Source of the DNA: an uncultured Lachnospiraceae bacterium
GTDB taxonomy: Bacteria > Bacillota > Clostridia > Lachnospirales > Lachnospiraceae
Direction of reading: 5' to 3'
Assembly: GCA_910579615.1 (NCBI GenBank)
Contig: CAJTUA010000005.1
Span: forward strand, 82,023-146,022
Length of the DNA: 64,000 nt
Positions 49,907 through 59,262 of this stretch are shown here, one piece after another. The notes under the pieces are model-generated. The model saw nothing but the letters and a program-made list of their open reading frames with translations. It was not told the DNA's origin and did no database searches. Each line of letters begins with the position of its first letter. Within the stretch, counting starts at the first letter, position 1. The translations under genes were made by a program, and so were the position numbers.

Positions 49907-52285
49907 ATGAAAGGGAAATGGGATCAGGAAAAGCGAAAGAACATCGGACTCATTGCATTGTGCATTGTGCTGGCAGTGGGTGTGTTTCTCTATAATTTTC
50001 TGGGAAAGGCAGACGGGGAAGGGGAAGAAGGGCAAATACAGCCGGAGGGGGATGGCGGGGAAATCACCTTTACCTTGCACGAAGAACATGAGGGCATTTC
50101 CCAAAAAAGGGCATATTGGCTGCTCTCCTGCCTGGGCGGGGAGCAAAAGACAGAAGAAGAATCCGAAGATGACCTTACCTGTGGGGAATTCCGCGATTTG
50201 CTGTACGCATTTTGCGTGCAAAAAGCCCTCGATTATGAGCAGATGGTCGGGAAGCTTCCGGAGCGCCTGTTCACCGTGCAGGAGAGCGACGCAATCTATC
50301 TTGCGGAATTTCTTGGCATCTATGAAGAATTGCTTTCGGTGTGTATAAAACAGCAGGAGGAATCCGGGGAAGAGGGCGGAAAAATGCCGCAATACCGCGA
50401 TTTTTATGTACTGCTGCTCGAGAATGGGAAACTTTATGACGAGAAGGGGAAGACATACCAGTATGACCGCTGTGAGGATTACAGCGGGATTTTTGCGGAG
50501 GTTGCGGAACAATATCCGCTCAAGGATTCGGTTGCGGAAAATGCCGCGAAGCAAAAAGGGCAGCGCACAATGCTTGACTACAAAGACCGCACGGTGCGGG
50601 CACTTTGTTTTGGCGGTGAGATTCTGTACATAAAAGAAGTGCTGGCGCAGACGGTAACCGTGCCGAATGTATGGGTTACCACGGCGGCGCAAAGCAAGCT
50701 TTCCGTATTTCTGCACGGTTATTCCACGGAGTATGAGACCTTGCTTCCGCTTGCGCAGGGGTTTGAGAATACGGTCTGCGATTTAGAGCTTGAGAACGGA
50801 AAAGTTGCAGGGATAACCGTGAAGAAGGACGTGGTTCAGGGGAAAGTGCTGCTGACCTCGGAAAAAGAAATCGAACTGGAGGGTTACGGGAGACTGCCCC
50901 TCTCGGAGGATTTCCGAATCTATAAAGTATACGGCGACCTCGCAATGGAGAAGACGAACCGGATTCTGGTCGGATATTCCATCACGGATTTTGTTGTGGA
51001 GGATGGGAAAATATGCGCAGCGTTAATCAAGGAGAAAATCAAGGCGGATACCATACGCGTCCTGATAAATACAAGCGGGTATGAATCCTATTACCATGAT
51101 TCGGTTTCTTTGACCGCGGACCGGGAATTTACGGTGACAAGGGGCGGAAAGACCCGCACATACGGGGCGGGGGAAGAATTCCGCGTTGTGTTTGAGGACG
51201 AGAAAAAAAGCACGGACCGCATCTGCATTGAGACGGTCGGCGGGGAGGGTAAGATTACGCTGCTCTCCGTGCAGCGCACATGCGGCAAGCCCGCCTACCG
51301 GGGCAGTATGGAGATTGTGGCCGCAAAGGACGGGCTGATTGTCGTCAATGAACTTTCGATGGAGGAATATCTGTATGCGGTGATTCCGAGCGAGATGCCG
51401 ACCTCCTACGGGGATGAGGCGTTAAAAGTGCAGGCGGTCTGTGCGAGGAGCTATGCGTTCAACCAGTTGATGGCGAGCCGTTTCCGCGCCTACGGGGCGC
51501 ATGTGGATGATAGCGTGAGCTGTCAGGTATACAATAATGTAGCGGAAAATGACGCATCGATTCTGGCAGTGAAGGAAACGTATGGTTTGGTGGCGGCATA
51601 CGGCGGTTCCGTTATTACGGCGTACTATTTTTCAACTTCCTGCGGGCATACGGCAAGCTGTACGGATGTCTGGGAAGGCTCTAGCGCAGTTTCTTACCTG
51701 ACAGGTTATCTGCAGAATGAAGAAAAAGAGAAAGTGGATTTTTCAGAGGAGGAAGCGTTCCGGGAGTTTATCCTGAAAGATACAATACAGACATACGACC
51801 GGGATTTTTCGTGGTACCGCTGGAGCGTGGAGCTGCCATACGAACAGTTGGAAAAACAGATGAAAAAGGCAACGGGGCTTGACACGGTCACAAAGGTTTC
51901 GGTAACGCAGCGGGGAAAAAGCGGGATTGCGCTGGAAGTTTCCGTGACCGGGAATAAGAAGGAGAACGGAAAAACGACGGAGCAGACGATTCCGATTCGC
52001 TACCAGACGGCAATCCGGACGGCGTTTGCACCGAAAGAGACGGTACTTGTGCGTAAGGATGGCAGTGAGGTAAAAAATATGTCGTTACTGCCAAGTGCGT
52101 TTGTTGTGATGGATGAGGTCAGGGAGAACGGGGAATTAAAGGCTCTTCGGCTTGTGGGCGGAGGTTACGGCCATGGAACCGGCATGAGCCAGAACGGTGT
52201 TAAGAAGATGGTTGAGACCGGAAAGAACTATGAGGAAATCATAGCGCATTATTACACCGGGACAGAATTGATTTTTTTATATTAG
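49907..52285 (+). CDS. SpoIID/LytB domain protein, membrane anchored
   Basis: 792 residues. A short basic start then one N-terminal membrane helix (IGLIALCIVLAVGVFLYNFLG), a long extracellular region of about 400 residues and a SpoIID/LytB domain (about 480-792) with LSMEEYLYAVIPSEMPTSYG, EALKVQAVCARSYAF, FSTSCGHTASCTDVWEG and GGGYGHGTGMSQNGVKK. Homologues are lytic transglycosylases that cut denuded glycan strands. The length and the long N-terminal part differ from the 300-residue SpoIID, so it may act in wall remodelling outside engulfment. The start ATG 49907 has only a weak SD; an in-frame longer ORF from 49805 lacks coding character. Confidence 0.85.
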   Translation: MKGKWDQEKRKNIGLIALCIVLAVGVFLYNFLGKADGEGEEGQIQPEGDGGEITFTLHEEHEGISQKRAYWLLSCLGGEQKTEEESEDDLTCGEFRDLLYAFCVQKALDYEQMVGKLPERLFTVQESDAIYLAEFLGIYEELLSVCIKQQEESGEEGGKMPQYRDFYVLLLENGKLYDEKGKTYQYDRCEDYSGIFAEVAEQYPLKDSVAENAAKQKGQRTMLDYKDRTVRALCFGGEILYIKEVLAQTVTVPNVWVTTAAQSKLSVFLHGYSTEYETLLPLAQGFENTVCDLELENGKVAGITVKKDVVQGKVLLTSEKEIELEGYGRLPLSEDFRIYKVYGDLAMEKTNRILVGYSITDFVVEDGKICAALIKEKIKADTIRVLINTSGYESYYHDSVSLTADREFTVTRGGKTRTYGAGEEFRVVFEDEKKSTDRICIETVGGEGKITLLSVQRTCGKPAYRGSMEIVAAKDGLIVVNELSMEEYLYAVIPSEMPTSYGDEALKVQAVCARSYAFNQLMASRFRAYGAHVDDSVSCQVYNNVAENDASILAVKETYGLVAAYGGSVITAYYFSTSCGHTASCTDVWEGSSAVSYLTGYLQNEEKEKVDFSEEEAFREFILKDTIQTYDRDFSWYRWSVELPYEQLEKQMKKATGLDTVTKVSVTQRGKSGIALEVSVTGNKKENGKTTEQTIPIRYQTAIRTAFAPKETVLVRKDGSEVKNMSLLPSAFVVMDEVRENGELKALRLVGGGYGHGTGMSQNGVKKMVETGKNYEEIIAHYYTGTELIFLY

Positions 52286-52307
52286 GCATGGATGCAGCCG
52301 GATATGG

Positions 52308-52363
52308 TTCCTGACAGGGGATTGCACGTAAAAAGGGTTTTGCGTGCAATCCCCTGTCAGGAA
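52308..52363. other. Perfect 21-bp inverted repeat downstream of the SpoIID/LytB gene
   Basis: TTCCTGACAGGGGATTGCAC plus one more base (52308-52328) is the exact complement of 52343-52363, with a 14-base loop that holds an inner AAAA/TTTT pair. It lies between convergent genes. No U-tract follows on either strand. Outer GGTT/AACC and CCGG/CCGG pairs extend it further. Confidence 0.85.
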
Positions 52364-52459
52364 AATGTAACCGGCGGCATCCTTTTGTTTTGCGGGAAAT
52401 TGGATGTTATGGGGAATCCGATATTATGGGGAACTGGGGTTGTTAAGCTGGATGCAAGC

Positions 52460-53338
52460 TTAGGGGGTCCTTTTTTTCCTGCGCGCCCTGCGGTTTTCAA
52501 GGAGCTTGTGGAATGCCTCGTGGATGACCGGGTTGGAAAAGACCTGGTTGAGCTCTGCGCCGATAAACATAATGTACATACACGAGTAAAACCAGAGCAT
52601 GCACAGTACAATTGCGGTCAGGCTGCCGTAAGTGGCGGAATAATTGCTGAAATTATCGATGTAGAACGAAAAAAGGTAGGAAAACCCAATCCAGCCTGCC
52701 GATGCGAGGATAGCGCCCGGAAGCTCAGCAAAAAAGGAAGATTTGCGGTTCGGCATTGTGATAAAAACGAGCGTGAAAAATAAAATCATCAGGCAGAAGC
52801 CCACAAGGGTGCGCACACTGATGATAAGCAGCGCCATCTCTGAGAGGATGGGGATGTGTTTGACGCAAAAAAGGTAAATCTGGTTGCCGAAGACGAAGAA
52901 AAAGAGAACCGCAATGATGAGTACGGCAAAAAGCAGCGTGTAGAGCGCCGCAAGGAGACGTGTCAGGAAATAATTGCGTTTGCCGTTGGAACGGTAGATG
53001 GCATCTAAGCCGCGCACAACGGAATAAAAACCCTTCGAGGCGGTCCACAGCGTTGCGATAACCGTAAGGGAGAGCACCGTGCCGCTTGATTTTTCCAGAA
53101 GCTCATCCAGAATATCGGAAAGGTAGACCGCGATTGTTTCCGGAAAGACGGATTCAATTGTGGAAAGCAGCTCCGGTTTGGAAAACGGGAGATAGTTTAA
53201 AAGTGTCAGCAAAAACATAGCAAACGGAAAAACGGATATAATCAGGAAAAAAGCCGCCTGCGCGGAAAAGGCGCTGACATTATCGGAACTGAGTTTTTTT
53301 GAAAATGAATTGATTAAACGCACCAGTGAACGTACCAT
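52460..53338 (-). CDS. YihY/BrkB family membrane protein
   Basis: 292 residues with six predicted membrane helices and the YihY/UPF0761 pattern: AFSAQAAFFLIISVFPFAMF, SKGFYSVVRGLDAIYRS, and GAILASAGWIGFSYLFSFYI followed by YGSLTAIVLCMLWFY. The C-terminus is very basic (ENRRARRKKR). Once annotated as ribonuclease BN, now regarded as a membrane protein of unknown function. SD AGGAG seven to eight bases before ATG 53338. Divergent from spoVAD. Confidence 0.9.
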   Translation of the reverse strand: MVRSLVRLINSFSKKLSSDNVSAFSAQAAFFLIISVFPFAMFLLTLLNYLPFSKPELLSTIESVFPETIAVYLSDILDELLEKSSGTVLSLTVIATLWTASKGFYSVVRGLDAIYRSNGKRNYFLTRLLAALYTLLFAVLIIAVLFFFVFGNQIYLFCVKHIPILSEMALLIISVRTLVGFCLMILFFTLVFITMPNRKSSFFAELPGAILASAGWIGFSYLFSFYIDNFSNYSATYGSLTAIVLCMLWFYSCMYIMFIGAELNQVFSNPVIHEAFHKLLENRRARRKKRTP

Positions 53339-53574
53339 TTGCTTTCTCCTGTTTTAAAATTCCGCAGAACCTGCTGTGTGCTGGCACCAGCGCAAGCAAT
53401 TTCCCATCCGCCCCGCTTTTTGGGAACGGTTTTTGGATTCTGCTGTTTTGGGATTTGTGTGTTTTCCATTATTTTATCAGAAAAGTCCGGAAAAGTACAG
53501 CATTCTTTTGTGTATTTTTGGTGCTGTGGGCAGCGTTTTTTTGGGATGGGTACCTTTAGTATGGAAACTGGTAC

Positions 53575-53603
53575 GCATAATTCGCAAAAAAGAGGGGATT
53601 TTA
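53575..53603 (+). promoter_or_regulatory. Possible sigma-G-type promoter for spoVAD
   Basis: GCATA (53575-53579), 17 bases, GATTTTA (53597-53603), one mismatch to CATWHTA. About 50 bases before the spoVAD start. The 53339-53653 gap otherwise shows nothing. Confidence 0.55.
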
Positions 53604-53653
53604 ATAGAGAATATTTGGGCTTGTGAAGGTAAATGGAAAGGAGTGAGTGCAGC

Positions 53654-54688
53654 ATGGAAAAACAGGGGACGAAAGCACCCGGTAAGCAGAGTTTTTCCTT
53701 TGGGGGAGGTGTCTATGTTGGCGGCATCGCAAGTGTGGCAGGCAAATTAGAGAGCGAAGGACCGCTCGGGGCATTTTTTGACATAACGGGCGAGGATGAT
53801 ATGTTTGGAGGGAAAACATGGGAGGAAGCGGAAAGCAACATGCAGCTAGAAGCCGCCAGATACGCAATCAGCGATGCCGGGCTAAAGCCAGGTGATATCC
53901 GTTATATGGCAGGCGGTGATTTGCTTGGGCAGCTTATCGCGACAACTTTTGGCGTAGAAAAACTTGCAATCCCGCTTTTGGGCCTTTACGGCGCGTGTTC
54001 CACGATGGGGGAGGCGCTGCTTGCGGGCGCGGTTCTGGTGGATGGCGGATATGCAAAGCACGCGCTTGCCATCACCTCGAGCCATTTTGCCGGGGCGGAA
54101 AAGCAATTTCGCTTCCCGCTTGCCTACGGGAACCAGAGGCCGATGGCGGCAACATGGACGGTTACGGGGAGCGGCGCAGTAATCCTTTGTGCCGAAAAGG
54201 GAAAATACAAGGTACGCCTTGCGGAAGCGACCATGGGGCGCGTGATTGACTATGGCGTGAAAGATTCCATGAATATGGGGGCGTGCATGGCTCCGGCGGC
54301 GTGCGATACGATTTACCAGCATTTTGAGGATTTTGGCAGGAAGCCGCAGGATTATGATAAGATTGTTACCGGGGACCTTGGTGTTGTCGGAAAGGAAATC
54401 CTGCTTGCATTGCTGCAGGAGAAAGGGTACGACATCTCGGGGCAGCATATGGACTGCGGCATCGAAATCTATGATGCTGCCACGCAGAAGACGGATGCGG
54501 GGGGCAGTGGCTGTGGGTGTTCTGCAATTACGCTGACGGGGTATCTTATGAAGAAAATATCGGAAGGCGTGTTAAAGCGTATACTTTTTGTGCCAACGGG
54601 GGCCCTGTTGTCCACCGTCAGCTTTAATGAGGGGAACAGTGTGCCGGGAATTGCACACGCGATTGTCTTAGAGCACTGCGGGAATTAG
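53654..54688 (+). CDS. spoVAD: Stage V sporulation protein AD
   Basis: 344 residues of the thiolase-fold SpoVAD family. FGGGVYVGGIASVAGKLESE, FFDITGEDDMFGGKTWEEAE, GDLLGQLIATTFGVEKLAIP, LLGLYGACSTMGEALLAG and GGSGCGCSAITLTGYLMKK are the usual blocks. In B. subtilis it is part of the SpoVA channel for dipicolinic acid uptake into the forespore and binds DPA. ATG 53654 is preferred to ATG 53633 because GGAAAGGAG lies between them. spoVAE follows; spoVAC, usually the gene before, is not adjacent here. Confidence 0.95.
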   Translation: MEKQGTKAPGKQSFSFGGGVYVGGIASVAGKLESEGPLGAFFDITGEDDMFGGKTWEEAESNMQLEAARYAISDAGLKPGDIRYMAGGDLLGQLIATTFGVEKLAIPLLGLYGACSTMGEALLAGAVLVDGGYAKHALAITSSHFAGAEKQFRFPLAYGNQRPMAATWTVTGSGAVILCAEKGKYKVRLAEATMGRVIDYGVKDSMNMGACMAPAACDTIYQHFEDFGRKPQDYDKIVTGDLGVVGKEILLALLQEKGYDISGQHMDCGIEIYDAATQKTDAGGSGCGCSAITLTGYLMKKISEGVLKRILFVPTGALLSTVSFNEGNSVPGIAHAIVLEHCGN

Positions 54689-54777
54689 GAAGGAAAGGGT
54701 TCTGCAAAGCTTGGTGCAAAAAGACCAACGATTCAAAATCAGGCAGAGAATGGAATCTGCAAAAAGGAGTACGGAAA

Positions 54778-55137
54778 ATGGATTATCTGATAGCATTTTT
54801 GGTGGGTGGTGCAATCTGCGCGCTTGTGCAGATTTTGATGGATATGACAAAGCTGCTTCCGGGCAGGATTATGGTGATGCTTGTCTGTATGGGAGCCCTG
54901 CTCTCGGCGGTAGGAATTTATAAACCGTTTTCTGAGTGGGCGGGCGCGGGGGCAACCGTTCCGCTGGCAGGCTTTGGGAATATGTTGTTCCAGGGCGTAA
55001 AAAAAGCGGTTGATACGGATGGTTTTCTTGGGCTGTTCAGGGGCGGGCTCACGGAAACCGCAGTCGGCATTTCCGGGGCATTGCTGCTTGGTTACCTGGC
55101 GGCGCTTATTTTTAAATCAAAGCCGAAGCTGCCGTAA
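54778..55137 (+). CDS. spoVAE: Stage V sporulation protein AE
   Basis: 119 residues, hydrophobic with about three to four helices: YLIAFLVGGAICALVQILMD, VMLVCMGALLSAVGIYKPF, VPLAGFGNMLFQGVKKAVD and GLFRGGLTETAVGISGALLL. It matches the SpoVAE (AEb) membrane subunit of the DPA channel. It follows spoVAD by 89 bases and ends before a strong terminator. Confidence 0.93.
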   Translation: MDYLIAFLVGGAICALVQILMDMTKLLPGRIMVMLVCMGALLSAVGIYKPFSEWAGAGATVPLAGFGNMLFQGVKKAVDTDGFLGLFRGGLTETAVGISGALLLGYLAALIFKSKPKLP

Positions 55138-55184
55138 TTTATGGAAATTTTTCATGGCCGCATTTCATCAAATATCCCATTTAC

Positions 55185-55217
55185 AAAACGCAGGATGTGT
55201 GCACATCCTGCGTTTTT
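55185..55217 (+). terminator. Intrinsic terminator after spoVAE
   Basis: AAAACGCAGGATGTG (55185-55199) and its complement (55202-55216) with a two-base loop centre and a T-run. Confidence 0.92.
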
Positions 55218-55278
55218 GCACCATAATGCATAAAAAGAAAGACATAGATTAGTTTTTCATTAAAATGAAGAGAAGGAA

Positions 55279-55307
55279 TTGAAAAAGAAAGATTATTGTA
55301 GTATTAT
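55279..55307 (+). promoter_or_regulatory. Sigma-A promoter for the ABC exporter operon
   Basis: TTGAAA (55279-55284), 17 bases, TATTAT (55302-55307). The leader is about 105 bases and contains complementary GTACA/TGTAC segments near 55347 and 55390. Confidence 0.55.
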
Positions 55308-55419
55308 AATTTGCGGAGCTAAGATATGTCTAAAAACAGCCCCAACAGAAAAAGTACAGGCTGCGCGGCGAGATGAAACGCAAACATGTCTGTACAATAA
55401 AGTATGACAGGAGGATTGT

Positions 55420-56358
55420 ATGGCATTAATAGTAGATGGATTGGTGAAAAAGTATGGTGAAAAAACCGTTGTTGACCATTTGAGCTTTTCGATGGAAAAA
55501 CCGGGTGTGTACGCGCTGCTTGGGACGAACGGCGCGGGGAAGACAACCTCCATCCGCATCATCCTTGGGATGCTTGCAAGCGATGAGGGGAAGGTGACCT
55601 GGAAAGGTGCGCCGCTTGACCCGGTGAGTGCGAACATCGGCTACCTGGCGGAGGAGCGCGGGCTTTACCCGAAGTATTCGCTGCTTGACCAGCTTCTTTA
55701 TTTCGCGAAGCTGAAAAAAGTGGGCAAGAAAGAAGCGATGGAGCGCATCAAATACTGGGCGGAGCGACTGGAAGTGACAGAGTACATTTTCCCGCCTGCC
55801 ACAAAGGGGAAAAGGAAATCGAAGGCCAACCGTGCCGACCAGCTTTCCAAGGGAAATCAGCAGAAGATTCAGCTGATGGCGGCGCTGATATCCGACCCGG
55901 AGCTTTTGGTGCTGGATGAGCCGTTAAGCGGCCTTGACCCGGTCAATACGGATCTCTTTAAGAGCATTATCCGCGAGGAAATCGGCAAAAACAAATTCCT
56001 GATTATGTCGAGCCACCAGATGCCGGTGATTGAGGAATTCTGCTCCGACATCACAATTTTAACCAGGGGGAAATCCGTCCTGACCGGAAACTTAAACGAG
56101 ATTAAAAAGAGCTACGGCAGGGTGAACCTCTTTGTAAAATGCGAGGGGGACATTGAGCGCTATATCAACCAGTTCGGTTTAAAGATAGAGAACCGCACGC
56201 CGGAGGAATACCACTTAAAAGTGCAGGATGAGGCGCAGGCAATGGCATTCCTTGGCCGCCTGGTGCAAGAGCAGGTGACGGTTATCCGTTTTGAGCTGCG
56301 TGAGCCGTCGCTGCATGAAATCTTTGTTGAAAAGGTAGGAGGCGCACATGAAGAATAG
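55420..56358 (+). CDS. ABC transporter ATP-binding protein
   Basis: 312 residues. One ABC domain: Walker A LLGTNGAGKTTSIRI, Q-loop region AEERGLYPKYS, signature QLSKGNQQKIQ (a variant of LSGGQ), Walker B LLVLDEPLSGLD, H-loop SSHQMP. The C-terminal accessory domain (about 230-312) resembles the YhaQ/NatA type. Drives the two following permeases. The start has AGGAGG upstream. Its end overlaps the first permease by 11 bases. Confidence 0.92.
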   Translation: MALIVDGLVKKYGEKTVVDHLSFSMEKPGVYALLGTNGAGKTTSIRIILGMLASDEGKVTWKGAPLDPVSANIGYLAEERGLYPKYSLLDQLLYFAKLKKVGKKEAMERIKYWAERLEVTEYIFPPATKGKRKSKANRADQLSKGNQQKIQLMAALISDPELLVLDEPLSGLDPVNTDLFKSIIREEIGKNKFLIMSSHQMPVIEEFCSDITILTRGKSVLTGNLNEIKKSYGRVNLFVKCEGDIERYINQFGLKIENRTPEEYHLKVQDEAQAMAFLGRLVQEQVTVIRFELREPSLHEIFVEKVGGAHEE

Positions 56359-57670
56359 GCTTTCCGGATGGAAGGATGTATTTTCATTCACGCTGACGCA
56401 GACCTTAAAAAGCAAGGCGTTCATTGCATCCTTTATCATTATGGCACTTCTCGCCCTGGTCGCATCGCCTGTGATGAGCATGTTATCTGCCACGGACGGG
56501 GAGAATGAGAATTACACGATTACAAAAATGTATGTATATGATGAGACCGGATATTTTGACGCGGACACCGTAAGCGGGATGCTAAAAGCGGGCGGATGGT
56601 CGGTGGCGGTTGACATGGGCGGGGCGGCGATGGGCAGCGAAGCCTATGAGGCGCTCTGCGCGCGCGTCGATGAGACAGAAACAAGCGCCGTACTGCTGTC
56701 GGTAACTGCGGCGTTAGGATCTGTGGAGCTGTTTTTGGAATATTCCGGGAATGGGGAGATTGAAAAATCAGAGATTACGGCATTTGAGGAAGTGCTCTAC
56801 GCAGCCTTTGAGGAATGCCGCTATAATGCGCTTGGGGTAGATGACCCTCAGAGAGAGCTTTTGTCCGCACAGATTGAAACAAGCATTGCCTATGCGGATT
56901 TTGACGGCAATGTATCGACGGATGAAGATACTTCCATTTCAGGCTTTGAGTATGGTTTTTTGTATGCACTGCTATTTGTCGGCATGATGATTTGCATGAT
57001 GGCAGGTACACAGGTGGCGACTTCGGTCGTGGTGGAGAAATCTTCTAAGGTGGTGGAATATCTTCTGACTTCCATCAAACCGCTCGCCATTATTGTCGGC
57101 AAGGTATTGGCAATGCTCTGCGTGGTCATGACGGAGGTTGTCGGGCTGATTGTCGTTTTTGCTGTCTCCAATGCCATTACCGGGCACAGAACCGGGGAAA
57201 ATATGCTGGCACAGATTGTCTCGCCGGAAATATTGAGCCAGTTAAACCCGCTTAATATTGTGCTTGGGCTTCTTTTCATTGCGCTCGGCATGGTTTTTTA
57301 TGCGACATTAGCAGGGCTTGCCGGGGCGACGGTCAGCCGGATGGAGGAGATGGGCGAGGGGCTTACCATGTTTACCATCTCGATGCTCGTCGGTCTTTAT
57401 ATTGGCATTGGTGCGGCGAGTTCCCTGCTGAGTGCGGGTGATAATCCGTTTGCGGTTTTCGCGATGCTTTTCCCGCTTTCCTCCCCGTTTTTGGTGCCGG
57501 GCGCGATTGTGATTGGGAAGGCGCCGGTGTGGATTGTCGCGGTGGCATTTGTGCTTTTGGTTGCCCTGATTGCGCTCCTGTTCTGGTTTGTGGCAAGGGT
57601 TTATGAAGCGCTGATTGTTTACAACGGCAACCGGATTGGAATCAAGCAGCTTTTTAAGATGAAAAGCTAG
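56348..57670 (+). CDS. ABC-2 type permease (YhaP/NatB-like), first of two
   Basis: 440 residues. An N-terminal helix (LKSKAFIASFIIMALLALVA), a large extracellular loop (about 60-200) and a C-terminal bundle of five to six helices, as in ABC2_membrane_3 permeases (YhaP, NatB). SIKPLAIIVGKVLAMLCVVM is the conserved coupling-helix region. With the ATP-binding protein and the next permease it probably forms a heterodimeric exporter; the substrate (Na+, peptide or drug) is unknown. Confidence 0.9.
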   Translation: MKNRLSGWKDVFSFTLTQTLKSKAFIASFIIMALLALVASPVMSMLSATDGENENYTITKMYVYDETGYFDADTVSGMLKAGGWSVAVDMGGAAMGSEAYEALCARVDETETSAVLLSVTAALGSVELFLEYSGNGEIEKSEITAFEEVLYAAFEECRYNALGVDDPQRELLSAQIETSIAYADFDGNVSTDEDTSISGFEYGFLYALLFVGMMICMMAGTQVATSVVVEKSSKVVEYLLTSIKPLAIIVGKVLAMLCVVMTEVVGLIVVFAVSNAITGHRTGENMLAQIVSPEILSQLNPLNIVLGLLFIALGMVFYATLAGLAGATVSRMEEMGEGLTMFTISMLVGLYIGIGAASSLLSAGDNPFAVFAMLFPLSSPFLVPGAIVIGKAPVWIVAVAFVLLVALIALLFWFVARVYEALIVYNGNRIGIKQLFKMKS

Positions 57671-57685
57671 GAATGGAGGAATATT

Positions 57686-59014
57686 GTGAAAGAGAGTCGT
57701 TTTCGTGGGTGGAAGGATGTGTTTTCTTTTACGTTCCGCCAGATGACAAAAAAGAAGGGATACAAGGCAGTGACGGCGGTGGTTGCGGTGCTGCTGGTTG
57801 TGGCGTTGGTTCTGGTGGTTGTAATCACAGGAAAGCCGGATGAAAAAGAAGTGGAGAAATCCGGAATCCAGACCGTTTATGTCGCAGGTGAATTTGGTGT
57901 GGACTACGCGCAGATGCTTGCCCTGCTTGACAAGGAAGCCTTTTTGGATGTGGATTTTAAGCAGGTGGCAGACTACGATGCCGCAAAAAAGGCATCCGAG
58001 GGCGAGGCGCAGGGAAATTCCTATGTGATTGTTGAGGTAAGCTATGAGGATGCCACATTCTATATGAATGGGATTTTGCCGGCAAATTCATCGGCAGGAA
58101 AAAGCGAAGCGGAAGACTTGCTCGCCGCGATGTCGGAGTGCTTTGAGTACGCGAAGGTTGGCATGGCGAACCTGAGCGAGGCGCAGGTGGTGGCGCTGGT
58201 TATGCCGATTGTGGCGAGTGACGGAAAAATCGGTGAGGACCACAGCATCGGTGCGATGTTAGTCCGGCTGATGGCACCGATGATTTTTGGGCTGACACTC
58301 TACATGATGCTGATTTTTTATGGGCAGGATGTCAGCCGCGAGGTTTCGATGGAGAAGGTTTCAAAGCTTACAGAAACACTGCTTACATCCATCAAGCCTT
58401 ACGCGATGATTACCGGGAAGGTGCTTGCGGTGGCACTGGCAGGAATTTTACAGTTTTTCTTCTGGATTGTGTGCGCGGTGGCTGGTCTTGTCATCGGGAA
58501 CATGATAGCAAATTCCATGTATCCGGGCTATGAAAATGTGATTTTTAAGGCGCTTGACTATGTGCGGGAGACGTACAACACATCGGCGTTTTCCCCGGCA
58601 GCAGCCCTGCTTGCGGCATTGATTTTTGTGGTCGGCTTTTTGTTCTACAGCGTGCTTGCGGGCGTGGCAGGCAGCCTGGTCGCAAAACCTGAGGATGCCG
58701 CGCAGGTGCAGAACATTTTCCAGTTCCCGGTTATCATCAGTTTCTTTGCGTGCTATTTCGGTATCCTTTTGGAGAAGGACGCACTGATTGCCGCGACGAG
58801 ATTCATTCCGTTTACGATTCCGTTCGGCATGCCGTGTGACCTTTTGACCGGGACGGCGAGTATTTTGCAGGGCGTGGTTTCGCTTGCCATCCTGCTGATA
58901 TTTTCGGTGCTCTGCATTGTTGTTTCCGGCAAGGTGTACGAGGGGCTGATTTTGTACAACGGGCAGAGGATGAACTTGAAAAAGCTTGTGAATGTCCTCC
59001 GGGCAAAAAAATAA
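57686..59014 (+). CDS. ABC-2 type permease, second of two
   Basis: 442 residues, paralogue of the preceding permease: the two start with the same SRFRGWKDVFSFT-like block (here RGWKDVFSFTFRQMTKKKGY) and share the SIKPYAMITGKVLAVALAGI segment. One N-terminal helix, a large outer loop and a six-helix bundle. Start is GTG 57686, with GGAGGAATATT upstream. The pair probably arose by duplication and forms a heterodimer. Confidence 0.9.
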   Translation: MKESRFRGWKDVFSFTFRQMTKKKGYKAVTAVVAVLLVVALVLVVVITGKPDEKEVEKSGIQTVYVAGEFGVDYAQMLALLDKEAFLDVDFKQVADYDAAKKASEGEAQGNSYVIVEVSYEDATFYMNGILPANSSAGKSEAEDLLAAMSECFEYAKVGMANLSEAQVVALVMPIVASDGKIGEDHSIGAMLVRLMAPMIFGLTLYMMLIFYGQDVSREVSMEKVSKLTETLLTSIKPYAMITGKVLAVALAGILQFFFWIVCAVAGLVIGNMIANSMYPGYENVIFKALDYVRETYNTSAFSPAAALLAALIFVVGFLFYSVLAGVAGSLVAKPEDAAQVQNIFQFPVIISFFACYFGILLEKDALIAATRFIPFTIPFGMPCDLLTGTASILQGVVSLAILLIFSVLCIVVSGKVYEGLILYNGQRMNLKKLVNVLRAKK

Positions 59015-59031
59015 AAAAGACTTTTTGGTCA

Positions 59032-59076
59032 AAAACCCCTGCAGGGTACCGGTTGCGGTATTTTGCAGGGGTTTTG
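59032..59076 (+). terminator. Intrinsic terminator after the ABC exporter operon
   Basis: AAAACCCCTGCA (59032-59043) and its complement (59064-59075); the loop holds a TACCG/CGGTA inner stem, and a short T-run is present. Confidence 0.88.
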
Positions 59077-59262
59077 CTCGTATGGCTGTGGGAGATATTT
59101 TTTGTTTGGGCGGAAATGAGAGGGAGGCAAGGAGGTACTTGAATTCTCCACTGCGTTTTGGTACAATGGTTTTATGGAATGTGACAAAAAACGGGAAAAT
59201 ATTGAAACGGGGGTTTTACAATCCTTCGCTCGGATATTTTTGCAAAAGGGAAGGTGGGAGAA

